NCBI RefSeq assembly: GCF_916700565.1
Contig: NZ_CAKAKO010000001.1
Coordinates: 186,001-250,000 of the forward strand
Direction: 5' to 3'
Length of the DNA: 64,000 nucleotides
DNA from: Xenophilus sp. Marseille-Q4582
Lineage (GTDB): Bacteria; Pseudomonadota; Gammaproteobacteria; Burkholderiales; Burkholderiaceae_C
The notes under the pieces were generated by a model. That model had not been told where the DNA came from. It did no database searches and saw only the letters and a list, made by a program, of their open reading frames with translations. The first letter of the stretch is position 1; each line of letters starts with the position of its first letter. Of this stretch, positions 35,742-45,030 are shown in pieces. Both the position numbers and the translations under genes were made by a program.

Positions 35742-35918
35742 ATGCTGCTGTTCCGCTGGGCCATCCTGCTGCTGCTCCTGGTGGCGGGCGTGTGCTTCAT
35801 GTTCTACGCCGCCACGGGCCGGCCCCACTACCGGCGCATCGGCTGGATCGTGCTCAAGTGGACGCTGCTCGCGGCCCTGGGCTTCTTCGCGGTGCTGATC
35901 GCGGAACGCGTGGCCTGA
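35742..35918 (+). CDS. small two-helix membrane protein
   Basis: This 58-residue protein consists of two hydrophobic helices (LLFRWAILLLLLVAGVCFMF and WTLLAALGFFAVLIAERV) joined by a basic loop GRPHYRRIGWIV. It lies 42 bp after lpxC on the same strand, probably in its transcript. Codon use is like that of its neighbours. I know similar short membrane ORFs behind lpxC in Burkholderiales but no function. The second helix ending in Glu-Arg suggests a hairpin with both ends on the same side. Confidence 0.65.
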   Translation: MLLFRWAILLLLLVAGVCFMFYAATGRPHYRRIGWIVLKWTLLAALGFFAVLIAERVA

Positions 35919-35954
35919 CGCCGGGTGGCGCAAAGGCCATCTTCCGCATGAACC

Positions 35955-35972
35955 CGGGCGCTGCGGCGCCCG
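35955..35972 (+). terminator. hairpin between convergent lpxC-side gene and ruvC
   Basis: CGGGCGC, a TGCG loop and GCGCCCG form a perfect 7-bp stem followed by TTGTCGCTT. The T-tract is weak. It lies between convergent genes and could serve the rightward transcript. Confidence 0.45.
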
Positions 35973-35994
35973 TTGTCGCTTGCTCGCGTGCGCA

Positions 35995-36543
35995 CTAGCG
36001 CGAGCGCCCACCCCGGTACATGCCCGTCACGCGCGGCGCCAGCGGCGTGGCCTGTTCCAGCCGCGCCAGCGTGCGGCCGACCTGGGCGTGCGTGATGGCC
36101 AGGCCCAGCGCATCGGCCGCGTCGGTGCCGGGCGGGCCGGGCAGATTCAGCAGGCGCTGCACCATGGCCTGCACCTGCGCCTTCGCGGCGCTGCCGTGGC
36201 CGGCCACGGCCTGCTTCATCTGCGTGGCCGTGTATTCGGCCACGGTCAGGTCGCGCGCCACCAGCGCCGTCAGGCAGGCGCCGCGCGCCTGGCCCAGGCG
36301 CAGGGTGGACTGCGGGTTGACGTTGACGAACACGATCTCCACGGCCGCGCTGTCGGGCTGGTAGCGCTGGATCAGCTCGCCGATGCCGTCGAACAGCACC
36401 TTGAGCCGCGCCGGCAGTTCGTCGGTGCCCATGTGCCGCGTGCTGATGGTGCCGCTGGCCACGTAGTGCAGGCCGGCGCCTTCGCTGTCCACCACGCCGA
36501 AGCCGGTGACCTGCAGGCCGGGGTCGATGCCGAGGATGCGCAT
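35995..36543 (-). CDS. ruvC: Holliday junction resolvase RuvC
   Basis: This 182-residue nuclease cleaves Holliday junctions with RuvAB. Four acidic catalytic residues are visible: Asp7 in [11 protein letters not shown], Glu in [11 protein letters not shown], and the Asp pair in [14 protein letters not shown]. The start at 36543 gives the family N-terminus MRILGIDPG; the frame is open upstream but that overlaps mtgA. ruvA and ruvB are not adjacent. It is transcribed leftward, 17 bp after mtgA. Confidence 0.95.
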   Translation of the reverse strand: MRILGIDPGLQVTGFGVVDSEGAGLHYVASGTISTRHMGTDELPARLKVLFDGIGELIQRYQPDSAAVEIVFVNVNPQSTLRLGQARGACLTALVARDLTVAEYTATQMKQAVAGHGSAAKAQVQAMVQRLLNLPGPPGTDAADALGLAITHAQVGRTLARLEQATPLAPRVTGMYRGGRSR

Positions 36544-36560
36544 GGGCGGGTCGGCTCGGC

Positions 36561-37292
36561 TCAGGGCAGCGACACCGCGCCCATGCGCGCGGCGATGGTG
36601 GCGGTGCGGCCGTTGAGGTACGGCGAGCGCGGGCGCTTCTCGTAGAACTTGGGGCTGGGCAGCATCACGGCCAGCCGCGCGGCTTCCTGCGCGCTGAGCC
36701 GGCTCGCGCTCTTGCGGAAGTAGTGCTGCGCCGCGGCTTCGGCGCCGAACACGCCTTCGCCCCATTCCACGTTGTTGAGGTAGATCTCGAGGATGCGGCG
36801 CTTGTCGAGCAGGGCCTCCAGCACCAGCGTGAGCATCAGTTCCTGGCCCTTGCGCAGCAGCGTGCGTTCGCCCGACAGCAGCAGGTTCTTGGCCAGCTGC
36901 TGCGTGATGGTGGAGCCGCCGCGCAGCTTGGGTTCGGCGGCGGTGCGCCCCAGCGCCTCGGCGCGCGCGGCGCGGGCTTCGGCCTTGGCGTTGCGCTCGC
37001 GGGCCTTCTCGATGGCGTCCCACTCCACGCCGCCGTGCTCGCCGAAGCCGGCGTCCTCGCTGGCGATCACGGCGCGCTTGAGCAGGTCGCTGATCTGGTC
37101 GTAGGGCACCCATTGCTGGCGCCAGCCTGCCTCGGCGCCGTCGCGCCGCGCGATCTGCCACATCTCCGAGCGCTGGAAGGCGGTGGATTGCGGATCGATG
37201 AGCGCCATGGCCGCGATGCGCAGCACGAAGAAGAGCTGCAGCGCGAAGCCGGCCAGCAGCAGGCAGCCGATCCAGCGCAGCGCAGCTCTCAT
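36561..37292 (-). CDS. mtgA: monofunctional peptidoglycan glycosyltransferase MtgA
   Basis: This is a 243-residue GT51 enzyme with one N-terminal membrane anchor ([21 protein letters not shown]). The catalytic Glu is in [16 protein letters not shown]; the other GT51 motifs are [16 protein letters not shown], the [12 protein letters not shown] helix and [16 protein letters not shown]. It polymerises lipid II in the periplasm and lacks a transpeptidase domain. The start overlaps the aroE stop by four bases (leftward operon aroE-mtgA-ruvC). An Ala/Arg/Glu-rich insert ([20 protein letters not shown]) precedes the second motif. Confidence 0.94.
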   Translation of the reverse strand: MRAALRWIGCLLLAGFALQLFFVLRIAAMALIDPQSTAFQRSEMWQIARRDGAEAGWRQQWVPYDQISDLLKRAVIASEDAGFGEHGGVEWDAIEKARERNAKAEARAARAEALGRTAAEPKLRGGSTITQQLAKNLLLSGERTLLRKGQELMLTLVLEALLDKRRILEIYLNNVEWGEGVFGAEAAAQHYFRKSASRLSAQEAARLAVMLPSPKFYEKRPRSPYLNGRTATIAARMGAVSLP

Positions 37293-38152
37293 GGTCGGCG
37301 CGGGGCGTTCAGCAGGTCACGCAGCTCCTGCAGCACCCGGGCCGCGGGCGGGCGCACGCCGCGCCACAGCGCGAAGGCTTCGGCCGCCTGCTCGACCAGC
37401 ATGCCCAGGCCGTCGCGGGCCTGCGCGCCATGCGCCTCGGCCCAGGCCAGGAAGCCGGCGGCCGCGGGGCCGTACATCATGTCCACGGCCAGCGCGCCGG
37501 GGCGCAGCACGCGCGCGGGCACGGGCACGCCGCCCCCGGCCAGGCTGGAGGCGGTGGCGTTGACCACGACGTCGTAATCGCCGGCCACGGCATCCAGGCC
37601 GCAGGCCTGCAACGCCACGCCGTGGGCGCCGGCCAGCGCCGCATGGCGGTCCACCAGCGCACGGGCCTTGTCCTCGGTGCGGTTGCACAGCACCAGCCGG
37701 CGCACGCCGGCCGCCAGCAGCGGCCCCAGCACGCCGGCCGAGGCGCCGCCCGCCCCGATGAGCAGCAGGTCAGCGCCGGCGAGCGGGCGGCCTGCATTGC
37801 CCTGGATGTCGTTCACCAGGCCCGCGCCGTCGGTGTTGTCGCCCAGGATGCGGCCGTCGGCCTCGAAGCGCAGCGTGTTGACGGCCCGTGCGAGTTCGGC
37901 GCGCGGCGTGCGGTCGGTGGCCAGCGCCGCGGCGTCGAACTTGAAGGGCACGGTGATGTTGCAGCCGCCGGCCCGGTCGCCGGCTTCGCGCACCTCGTCG
38001 CGCCAGGCCTGCACGCTGGCGGCAAAGCCGTCCAGCGGGGCCAGGCGGCGGCCGTAGTCCAGGGCCTGGCCCGTCAGCGCGGCAAAGCGCGCGTGGATCC
38101 AGGGCGAGCGGCTGTGCTCGACGGGGTGGCCGATGACGCAGTAACGGTCCAT
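37289..38152 (-). CDS. aroE: shikimate dehydrogenase
   Basis: This 287-residue NADPH enzyme reduces 3-dehydroshikimate in aromatic synthesis. Motifs: [16 protein letters not shown] at the N-terminus, the catalytic Lys in [10 protein letters not shown], the Asp in [10 protein letters not shown], the nucleotide loop [12 protein letters not shown] and NRTEDKA, a typical NADP-binding Arg/Thr. It is transcribed leftward, 17 bp after the TonB-like gene. With the DAHP synthase at 46761 it is the second shikimate-pathway gene in the window, on a separate transcript. Confidence 0.95.
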   Translation of the reverse strand: MDRYCVIGHPVEHSRSPWIHARFAALTGQALDYGRRLAPLDGFAASVQAWRDEVREAGDRAGGCNITVPFKFDAAALATDRTPRAELARAVNTLRFEADGRILGDNTDGAGLVNDIQGNAGRPLAGADLLLIGAGGASAGVLGPLLAAGVRRLVLCNRTEDKARALVDRHAALAGAHGVALQACGLDAVAGDYDVVVNATASSLAGGGVPVPARVLRPGALAVDMMYGPAAAGFLAWAEAHGAQARDGLGMLVEQAAEAFALWRGVRPPAARVLQELRDLLNAPRRP

Positions 38153-38169
38153 GGGAAACGCAGGAGGGG

Positions 38170-39060
38170 TCAGTTGGCGGGCGAGGCCGGGGCGGACTGC
38201 AGCGAGGCGTTGCTGACCTCGGTCTCCAGCGCCCCATCACGCGTGAACTTGAAGCGCGAGGGCATCAGCAACTGGTCGGTCTGCCGCCGCATGGCGTCGG
38301 TGAAACGGCCGAAGTTGCCGATGCTGGCCACGATGGCCTGGGCGCGCCGGTCCAGCTCGCGGTTGCCCGAGCCTTCGACGATCTCGGTGCCCAGCAGCCG
38401 GCCGTCGTGGTTCACGTGCACGATCATGGTCAGCTCGCCGTAGAGCTTCTTGCCTGCGACTTCCGGGAAACGCTCGGTGCCGCGCGCCTCGATGCGTCGG
38501 CGCAGCGTGTCCACATACACGGCGTAGGTGGCCTCGCGGGTGGCAGGGCTCACGTAGCGGCGCTTGGGGCGCGCGTTCTCCTCGTTCACTCGGCGCTCGA
38601 TGGCGGCCAGCAGTTCCAGCAGCTGGCGGCGCTTTTCTTCCTGCGCGACCTGCTCGCTGGGCTGGCCGGCCAGTCGCGGATCGGGCCGCGGCATCGACGC
38701 GAGCTGGTCGCGCACCTGGGCCAGCAGCATCATCTGCTGCTCCTGCAGGGCGTCGATGCGGCGCTGCGCCTCTTCGGCCGAATCGCCCACGGTGGTGAAG
38801 GCCGAGGGCGGCAGCGGGCTGGTGGCGCGGCCCTTGTCCAGGTCGCCACCGCCGGCCAGCGAGGTCTGCGCCACGGCCTGCGCCTTCTCGGGCACCTCGC
38901 CGCGGCCCTTGGCGTTGACGAGGATGATTTCCAGCGGCGACTCTTCGAACACGCGGTTGAAGGTTTCCGGCGCCGCGAAGCGGAGGGTCAGCAAGGCCGC
39001 GTGGGCCAGCACCGACAGTCCCAGGGCGATCTGCAGCGTACTGAGTTGGCGCAGCTTCAT
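38170..39060 (-). CDS. TonB C-terminal-domain energy transducer
   Basis: This 296-residue protein has an N-terminal membrane helix (about 11-30, [20 protein letters not shown]), the typical H/F position of TonB/TolA proteins. A long charged helical stretch ([26 protein letters not shown]) spans the periplasm, and the C-terminal TonB fold begins around [22 protein letters not shown] and includes [22 protein letters not shown]. TonB-type proteins couple the proton gradient to outer-membrane receptors. No exbB/exbD are adjacent, so TolA-like or another role is possible. The start at 39060 is the first Met before the helix. It is the second gene of a leftward series after the RNase. Confidence 0.85.
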   Translation of the reverse strand: MKLRQLSTLQIALGLSVLAHAALLTLRFAAPETFNRVFEESPLEIILVNAKGRGEVPEKAQAVAQTSLAGGGDLDKGRATSPLPPSAFTTVGDSAEEAQRRIDALQEQQMMLLAQVRDQLASMPRPDPRLAGQPSEQVAQEEKRRQLLELLAAIERRVNEENARPKRRYVSPATREATYAVYVDTLRRRIEARGTERFPEVAGKKLYGELTMIVHVNHDGRLLGTEIVEGSGNRELDRRAQAIVASIGNFGRFTDAMRRQTDQLLMPSRFKFTRDGALETEVSNASLQSAPASPAN

Positions 39061-39116
39061 GGCGGGCGGGCAGGGCGGATGAGGAGGCGGGTGGACAGGC
39101 CTTGTATCTTCAACGC

Positions 39117-41195
39117 TCAGGGCGCGGCGCCGGCCGCCGCAGGCGCGCCCGCCTCGGCGTCGCCTTCCGACAGGTCCACGGCAATGGCCAGCGGGCCGGC
39201 GGCGGCCATGTCGTCGTCCGCCTCGGTGTCGTCCAGGGTCTGCGGCGCGGAATTCGGGTCCAGGTGCTCGACCACCGTGCCGGTGACGGCCAGCGCGATC
39301 AGGTCGATGTCGCCCAGGCGCACGCGCACGCGGCTGCCGCGCGGCAGGCCCTGCGCGCCCAGCACGGGCAGCACCAGCGGCAGTGCGTCCGCGCGCACCA
39401 GGGTCTCGCCGCCGCCGCCGTCCTTGATCAGCGCGGCGTCCAGCTCCTGGATGTTCTGCTGCTGCAGGTACTTGAGCGTCCAGAAGCGTTCCATGCTGCC
39501 CTGGTAGGCGTTGTAGCTGCTGTAGGCCGCGTCGAAGCCCGAGAGGATGGAGAACAGCTCCGAATCCTTGGGCTTGAAGGGCGCGGCCAGCGCCGCCGTG
39601 CGGCCGTGGCGCGCGGCAGCGATGATCTGCCACTGGTTCACCAGGTCGGTGTAGCGGCGCAGCGGCGAGGTGCTCCAGGCGTAGCTCTTCACGCCCAGGC
39701 CGGCGTGCGGCAGCGACTTGGTGCCCATGCGCACCTTGATGCCGGGCGCCAGGCTGGCCTGGCTGCGGTACAGGGCGGGCACGCCGAGTTCGGCCAGCCA
39801 GCCGCCCCAGGTGCTGTTGGCCAGGATCATGGCCTCGGCCACGATCAGGTCCAGCGGTGCGCCGCGGCGGCGCGTGCTGATCTGCACTTGCTCGGCGCCC
39901 GTGGGCTCGTCGCCCGCCACGCCCAGCAGCCGGAAGTTGTAGTCGGGGCGGCTGAAGGTCTCGGGCTTGCCGCGCATGGCTTCGCGCCCGGCCTTGAGGT
40001 GCTTGGCCAGGCGGAACAGGAAGGACAGCGGCACGCGCAGCGCCTCGACCTCGGCGGGCGCGGGGCTGCCGTCGGGCTGCGTCAGCCAGGCGGCGTCGAT
40101 CACCTCGTCGAGCTGGTCGTGGCGCAAGTTCAGCGCGATGTTGACGCGCTCGATGCGCGTCTCGGTGCCCACCACGTCCAGCGTGTCTTCATGGAAGCGC
40201 ACGTACAGCGACAGGGCGGGCCGCACGCCGCCGTCCAGCAGCGTGTAGGTCTGCACCACCGCGTCGGGCAGCATGGTGATCTTGTGGCCCGGCATGTAGA
40301 CCGTGGACATGCGCGCGCGCGCGACCTGGTCCAGCGCGCTGGCGGGCGAAATGGCCAGGCCCGGCGCCGCGATGTGGATGCCCACCGTGACCGTGCCGCT
40401 GCCGATGCCCTGCACCGACAGCGCGTCGTCGATCTCGGTGGTCTGCGAATCGTCGATGGAGAAAGCGTTGACGCCCTCGGCCAGCGGCAGCTCGTCGGCG
40501 ATGGGGGGCGCCTCCAGCGTGCCGAAGCCGGTGCCCTTGGGAAAGTTCTCGAAGAGGAAGCGCTTCCAGTGGAACTCGTAGGGCGAGTCGATGGCGCCGG
40601 CGCGCTCCAGCAGCTCCAGCGGCGCGCGCTGCGCCTTGCGCGAGGCTTCGACCACGGCCTTGTACTCGGGCGCGTTCTTGTCGGGCTTGAACAGGATCTT
40701 GTAGAGCTGCTCGCGGATGGCGGGCGGGCACTGGCCCTGCGCGAGCGCCGCGGCCCATTCGTCGATCTGGGCCTGGACCGCCTTCTTCTTCTCGATGGCC
40801 GCCAGCGCCTGCTGCACGATCTCGGCCGGGGCCTTCTTGAAGCGGCCCTTGCCGGCACGGCGGAAGTAGTGCGGCGCCTCGAACAGCGCGAACAGTGCCG
40901 CGGCCTGCTGGGCCAGCGTGGGCTTGTCGCTGAAATAGTCGGCGGCCAGCTCCGCGAAGCCGAATTCCTCGTCGGGCGCGAATTCCCAGGCGAGTTGCAG
41001 GTCCATGCCGGCGGCCAGGCCGCGGGCCTCGGCGATCAGCTCGGCCGGCGCCGGCTTCTCGAAGCGCAGCAGGATGTTGGCAGCCTTGACCTTGACGCGC
41101 TTGCCGCTGTCAAGCTCCACCTGGGCCGAACTTTCGGCGTCGGACAGCACGCGGCCGCCCAGGAACTTCCCGGCTTCATCGAAGAGAACATACAT
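39117..41195 (-). CDS. RNase II/R family exoribonuclease
   Basis: This 692-residue protein has an RNB catalytic domain with the metal-binding aspartates in FSIDDSQTTEIDDALSV (about 245-261), the IHIAAPGLAI motif, and the RGAPLDLIVAEAMILAN and STSPLRRYTDLVNQWQ segments, followed by an S1-like end (RVRVRLGDIDLIALAVTGTVVE). The N-terminal part is short and atypical for RNase R: cold-shock domains are not obvious, and it opens with MYVLFDEAGKFLGGRVL as in shorter RNB proteins of Burkholderiales. It degrades single-stranded RNA 3' to 5'. A Pro/Ala/Asp-rich tail follows. Whether it replaces RNase II or R cannot be said. Confidence 0.9.
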   Translation of the reverse strand: MYVLFDEAGKFLGGRVLSDAESSAQVELDSGKRVKVKAANILLRFEKPAPAELIAEARGLAAGMDLQLAWEFAPDEEFGFAELAADYFSDKPTLAQQAAALFALFEAPHYFRRAGKGRFKKAPAEIVQQALAAIEKKKAVQAQIDEWAAALAQGQCPPAIREQLYKILFKPDKNAPEYKAVVEASRKAQRAPLELLERAGAIDSPYEFHWKRFLFENFPKGTGFGTLEAPPIADELPLAEGVNAFSIDDSQTTEIDDALSVQGIGSGTVTVGIHIAAPGLAISPASALDQVARARMSTVYMPGHKITMLPDAVVQTYTLLDGGVRPALSLYVRFHEDTLDVVGTETRIERVNIALNLRHDQLDEVIDAAWLTQPDGSPAPAEVEALRVPLSFLFRLAKHLKAGREAMRGKPETFSRPDYNFRLLGVAGDEPTGAEQVQISTRRRGAPLDLIVAEAMILANSTWGGWLAELGVPALYRSQASLAPGIKVRMGTKSLPHAGLGVKSYAWSTSPLRRYTDLVNQWQIIAAARHGRTAALAAPFKPKDSELFSILSGFDAAYSSYNAYQGSMERFWTLKYLQQQNIQELDAALIKDGGGGETLVRADALPLVLPVLGAQGLPRGSRVRVRLGDIDLIALAVTGTVVEHLDPNSAPQTLDDTEADDDMAAAGPLAIAVDLSEGDAEAGAPAAAGAAP

Positions 41196-41243
41196 CCGGC
41201 AATTGTCACATGCCCCTTTGGCGCGGCCGGCGGGGCCGGCCGG

Positions 41244-41843
41244 TCAGCGCGGGTCCAGAAAGCCCATCACGGCGTCCAGGTGCGCGGCCGCGAAATTCGA
41301 CAGCGCATGGTCGCTGCCCGGCGCGCCGCGCGGCACCACGCGCATCGGGCTGCCGGGGTAGCGCGCCTGCATTTCGCGCCCATCCAGCACCTCGTCGCCT
41401 TCGGCGATCACGGCCAGCACCCGCGCCGGGTCGGGCAGCGGGCCGACCGCGAGCGCGCGCAGCTCGTCGATGTAGCCCGGCTGGAAGAAAAAGCGCTCCG
41501 CGGGGTCGTGCCAGGACTGCTGCTCGCCGATGTGGCGCGCCAGATCGCGCGCCGGGTCCACGGCGGGGTTCAGCAGCACGGCACGGCAGCCGGTCTGCAC
41601 GGCGACGTGCGTGGCATAGAAGCCGCCGAGCGAGGAGCCGATCACGGCCATCGTGTCGCGTGGCCAGCCGGCGATGCCCTGCGCCACGAGCGACATGGCC
41701 TCGCGCGGGGAGGGCGGCAGCTGCGGGCACCACCAGCTGAGCTGCGGGTGGCGCTCGGCCACGCGCTGCGCGACCAGGCGCGCCTTCATCGATTGCGGGG
41801 ACGAGCGGAAGCCGTGCAGGTAGAGCAGGTGCGTGGTCGACAT
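41244..41843 (-). CDS. YqiA/YcfP-like alpha/beta-hydrolase
   Basis: This 199-residue hydrolase begins THLLYLHGFRSSPQSMKA and has the nucleophile elbow GSSLGGF (Ser near 79), an aspartate in VIAEGDEVLD and a histidine in APGSDHALSNF, the expected catalytic triad of the UPF0227/YqiA esterases. These are small cytosolic esterases active on short acyl or CoA esters; the substrate is unknown. The start at 41843 is chosen because the strand LLYLHGF follows at once; longer starts overlap rodA. It is transcribed divergently from rodA with 49 bp between them. Confidence 0.85.
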   Translation of the reverse strand: MSTTHLLYLHGFRSSPQSMKARLVAQRVAERHPQLSWWCPQLPPSPREAMSLVAQGIAGWPRDTMAVIGSSLGGFYATHVAVQTGCRAVLLNPAVDPARDLARHIGEQQSWHDPAERFFFQPGYIDELRALAVGPLPDPARVLAVIAEGDEVLDGREMQARYPGSPMRVVPRGAPGSDHALSNFAAAHLDAVMGFLDPR

Positions 41844-41892
41844 GCCAGCACTGTAGTGGGTTGACGCCCGCAGCCCCGATAATCGCGGGCCC

Positions 41893-43047
41893 ATGTCCGC
41901 CGTCTTCCAGCAACCTTCCCTGGCGCGCCGCGTGGCGCCCATCTTCCAGGGCTTCGACGGCCTGCTGCTGGCCGCCATCGCTCTGCTGGCGGCCACCGGC
42001 CTGTTCGCGATGTACTCGGCCGGCTTCGACAACGGCGAGCGCTTCGGGCACCATGCGCGCAACATGCTGCTGGCCGGCGGCATCCTGTTCGTGGTGGCCC
42101 AGGTGCCGCCGCAGCGGCTCATGAACCTGGCGGTGCCGCTCTACGTGCTGGGGGTGGTGCTGCTGATCCTGGTGGAGCTGTTCGGCATCACGCGCAAGGG
42201 CGCCACGCGCTGGATCAACCTGGGCATCGTCATCCAGCCCAGCGAACTGATGAAGATCGCCATGCCGCTGATGCTGGCCTGGTGGTTCCAGCACCGCGAG
42301 GGCCAGTTGCGCACGCTGGACTTCGTGGCCGCCACCTTGCTGCTGGCGCTGCCGGTGGGGCTGATCATGAAGCAGCCTGACCTGGGCACCTCGCTGCTGG
42401 TGCTGGCGGCGGGGCTGTCGGTGATCTTCTTCGCCGGCCTGTCATGGAAGCTGGTGATCCCGCCGGTGCTGATCGGGGCCATCGCCATCGTGCTGATCGT
42501 GAGTTTCGAGCCCGCGCTGTGCGCCGACGGCGTGGACTGGCGCGTGCTGCATGAATACCAGCGCCAGCGCGTGTGCACCTTGCTCGACCCGACCAAGGAC
42601 CCGCTGGGCAAGGGCTTCCACATCATCCAGGGCATGATCGCGATCGGCTCGGGCGGCCTGTCGGGCAAGGGCTTCATGCAGGGCACGCAGACGCACCTCG
42701 AATTCATCCCCGAGCGCACCACCGACTTCATCTTCGCCGCCTACTCCGAGGAATTCGGCCTGTTCGGCAACCTGTTCCTGATCGCCGGCTTCATCTTCCT
42801 GATCTTCCGCGGCCTGTTCATCGCGATGGACGCGCCCACGCTGTTCTCGCGCCTGATGGCGGGCGCGGTGGCCATGATCTTCTTCACCTACGCCTTCGTG
42901 AACATGGGCATGGTCAGCGGCATCCTGCCCGTGGTGGGCGTGCCGCTGCCCTTCATCAGCTACGGCGGCACGGCCATGGTCACGCTGGGGCTGGCGCTGG
43001 GCGTGCTGATGTCCATCGCGCGGGCGCGCAAGCTGGCGGAAAAGTAG
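41893..43047 (+). CDS. rodA: rod-shape lipid II polymerase RodA
   Basis: This is a 384-residue SEDS protein with about ten membrane helices. Key features are the GATRWINLGIVIQPSELMK segment, MKQPDLGTSLLVL (with the conserved Asp of the active site), EFIPERTTDFIFAAYSEEFG and PVVGVPLPFISYGGTAM. It polymerises side-wall peptidoglycan with PBP2. The PSELMKIAMPLMLAWW helix and ISYGG favour RodA over FtsW. Neither mrdA nor mreBCD is next to it. GATAAT (41878-41883) lies 9 bases before the ATG. Confidence 0.94.
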   Translation: MSAVFQQPSLARRVAPIFQGFDGLLLAAIALLAATGLFAMYSAGFDNGERFGHHARNMLLAGGILFVVAQVPPQRLMNLAVPLYVLGVVLLILVELFGITRKGATRWINLGIVIQPSELMKIAMPLMLAWWFQHREGQLRTLDFVAATLLLALPVGLIMKQPDLGTSLLVLAAGLSVIFFAGLSWKLVIPPVLIGAIAIVLIVSFEPALCADGVDWRVLHEYQRQRVCTLLDPTKDPLGKGFHIIQGMIAIGSGGLSGKGFMQGTQTHLEFIPERTTDFIFAAYSEEFGLFGNLFLIAGFIFLIFRGLFIAMDAPTLFSRLMAGAVAMIFFTYAFVNMGMVSGILPVVGVPLPFISYGGTAMVTLGLALGVLMSIARARKLAEK

Positions 43048-43153
43048 GCGCGCTGCCGCCGCCCGCGCAGCGCGAACGGGCGAGACAGCCGCGCCGCGGC
43101 CTGCACGCCGGCCGTGCGAACATGGAACGGTCATAACGAGAAGGAGACATTCC

Positions 43154-44479
43154 ATGGCGATCCGCCCCCTTTCCCCGGCTTCGTGGGCCTTGGCCTGCGC
43201 TGGCCTGCTGCTGGCGGCCGGCCCGGCTGGGGCACAGGCCCCGGCCAAACCCCCGCTCTCGGCCGCGGACAGTGATCCGGTCAAGCTCGGGCTGATGGTG
43301 GGATCGCCGCCGCCGGCCGACAAGCAGATCACCTTCCAGAACGCGGGGCAGTTCCCCAACCTCCGCTGGACGCTGCAGCACATGCGCGAGCTGGTGCCCA
43401 GCCGCAATGTCTGGCGTGGCACGGGCGCCGCCAGCGAGCTGCCGCGCAGCGAACGCGACTGGACCGGCTTCGCCTTCGACGATGGCGCGGGTGCCCGCCT
43501 GGACATCGACGCCTATGCCGAGCGCACCTACACCGACGCCCTCGTCGTGCTGCACAGGGGCCGCGTGGTGCTGGAGCGCTACTGGGCCGGCATGACGCCG
43601 GACACGCTGCACAGCGTGTTCTCGGTCACCAAGTCGCTCACGGGCGTGCTGGCGGCGCAGCTGATCGCCGAGGGCCGGCTGGACCCGAATGCGCGCATTT
43701 CGCAGTACCTGCCCGAACTGGCCGGCACCGCCTGGGAAGACGCCACCGTGCAGCAGACGCTGGACATGACGGCCGGTGTGCGCTTCCGCGAGGACTATGC
43801 GGACCCGACCTCCGAGGTGATCCAGTACGCGATCGCTTCGGGCCTGGTGCCCATGCCGCCGACCTGGGCCGGGCCGCGCGACACGCTGAGCTTCCTCAAG
43901 ACGCTCAAGAAGGAAGGCGAGCACGGCGCCGGCTTTGCCTACAAGACCGTGCATTCCGAGGTGGTGGGCTGGCTGGTGCACCGCGTGACGGGCAAGCCCT
44001 TCTCGCAGAACCTCAGTGAACGCGTGTGGTCGCGCATGGGCGCCGAGAACGACGCGTCCATCAACATCGACCGCCTGGGTTTCGAATCGATGGGCTCGGG
44101 CTTCAGCGCCACGGCGCGCGACCTGGCGCGCTTCGGCGAAGTGCTGCGCAACGACGGGCGCGTGGGCGGGCTGTTCAGCCGGCAGGAACTGCTGGCGAAG
44201 GCGGCCGTGGAATCCCTCCGCGCCGGCGGCGACCGTGAGAAATTCAAGGCCGGCAACCAGGCGGCGCGGCCCGGCTATTCGTACCGCAACCAGTGGTGGA
44301 TCACGCACAACGCCGACGGCGCTTACGAGGCGTCGGGCATCCACGGCCAGTACGTGCACATCAATCCCGCCGCCGAAGTCGTCATCGTGCGACTGGGTTC
44401 CTCGCCCGTCGCGGCCAACGGGCCGGCGCATCCGCTGCACATGCGGGCCTTCCAGGCGATCGCCGACGCGGTGCGCTGA
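43154..44479 (+). CDS. exported serine hydrolase (class C beta-lactamase/NylB-like)
   Basis: The 441-residue protein has a signal peptide (RPLSPASWALACAGLLLAAG, cleavage probably near GAQAPA). The beta-lactamase-like domain carries SxxK as SVTKSLTGVLAAQL (Ser near 157) and a downstream Tyr in FAYKTVHSEVVGWL at the YxN/YxS position. A second Tyr lies near TYTDALVVLHRGRVVLERYW. This layout is closer to 6-aminohexanoate-dimer hydrolase and esterase relatives than to true beta-lactamases. Substrate unknown. It stands alone with GAAGGAG before the ATG, 106 bp after rodA. Confidence 0.85.
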   Translation: MAIRPLSPASWALACAGLLLAAGPAGAQAPAKPPLSAADSDPVKLGLMVGSPPPADKQITFQNAGQFPNLRWTLQHMRELVPSRNVWRGTGAASELPRSERDWTGFAFDDGAGARLDIDAYAERTYTDALVVLHRGRVVLERYWAGMTPDTLHSVFSVTKSLTGVLAAQLIAEGRLDPNARISQYLPELAGTAWEDATVQQTLDMTAGVRFREDYADPTSEVIQYAIASGLVPMPPTWAGPRDTLSFLKTLKKEGEHGAGFAYKTVHSEVVGWLVHRVTGKPFSQNLSERVWSRMGAENDASINIDRLGFESMGSGFSATARDLARFGEVLRNDGRVGGLFSRQELLAKAAVESLRAGGDREKFKAGNQAARPGYSYRNQWWITHNADGAYEASGIHGQYVHINPAAEVVIVRLGSSPVAANGPAHPLHMRAFQAIADAVR

Positions 44480-44613
44480 GCGCCGTCGGGCGCTCGAGGG
44501 CGGCACTACCGCACACTCGGTGCGCCCGATGGCGCAGGCCGGACGCCGCAGGCGCCCCACGGGGGGTATGGTGGCGCACCTTCTTCGATTCACCCACTCC
44601 ACCCAGAGAGATC

Positions 44614-44949
44614 ATGGCAGGCAAATTCGCGCTCAAGAAGACGACCCACGGCAAGTTCCAGTTCAATCTGCTGGCGGGCAACGGGCAGGTCATCCTCAGC
44701 AGTGAGGTTTACGAGGCCAAGGCCAGCGCCACCGCAGGCATCGAATCGGTCCGCAAGAACGCCCCGGACGACGGGCGCTACGAGCGGCTGTCCGCCAAGG
44801 ACGGGTCGCCGTACTTCACCCTGAAGGCCGCCAATGGGCAGGTGATCGGCCAGAGCCAGATGTATGCCAGCACGGCTTCGCGCGACACGGGCATCGAATC
44901 GGTCAAGACGAACGCGCCCGGCGCCGTGATCGACGACCAGACCGCCTGA
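44614..44949 (+). CDS. DUF1508 (YegP family) protein, two repeats
   Basis: The 111-residue protein consists of two tandem DUF1508 units: FALKKTTHGKFQFNLLAGNG...GIESVRKNAP and YERLSAKDGSPYFTLKAANG...GIESVKTNAP. Each is about 50 residues with the F-N/T-L-A-NG-V pattern. The family folds as a beta-alpha unit; no activity is known. The ATG at 44614 has AGAGAG upstream; the frame is open earlier, but that is antisense to nothing and lacks the repeat. It is a single gene between the serine hydrolase and tldD. Confidence 0.9.
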   Translation: MAGKFALKKTTHGKFQFNLLAGNGQVILSSEVYEAKASATAGIESVRKNAPDDGRYERLSAKDGSPYFTLKAANGQVIGQSQMYASTASRDTGIESVKTNAPGAVIDDQTA

Positions 44950-45030
44950 CGCTTCCCGCGGCCTCTTGGGCCGATGGGCATCGGCGCCGTGGCGCTGCGC
45001 AAAGGGTGGCGCCTTTCTAGAATGGTCCGC

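Noticed and set aside
41861-41883. TTGACG and GATAAT before rodA as a promoter
   Set aside because: The spacing is 11 bases, too short for sigma-70; only the -10-like hexamer is kept in the leaderless pattern.
43154-44479. Serine hydrolase as a true AmpC beta-lactamase
   Set aside because: SxxK is present, but the expected YxN and KTG motifs in AmpC context are not clear; the lay-out is nearer to NylB-like esterases, and no ampR is adjacent.
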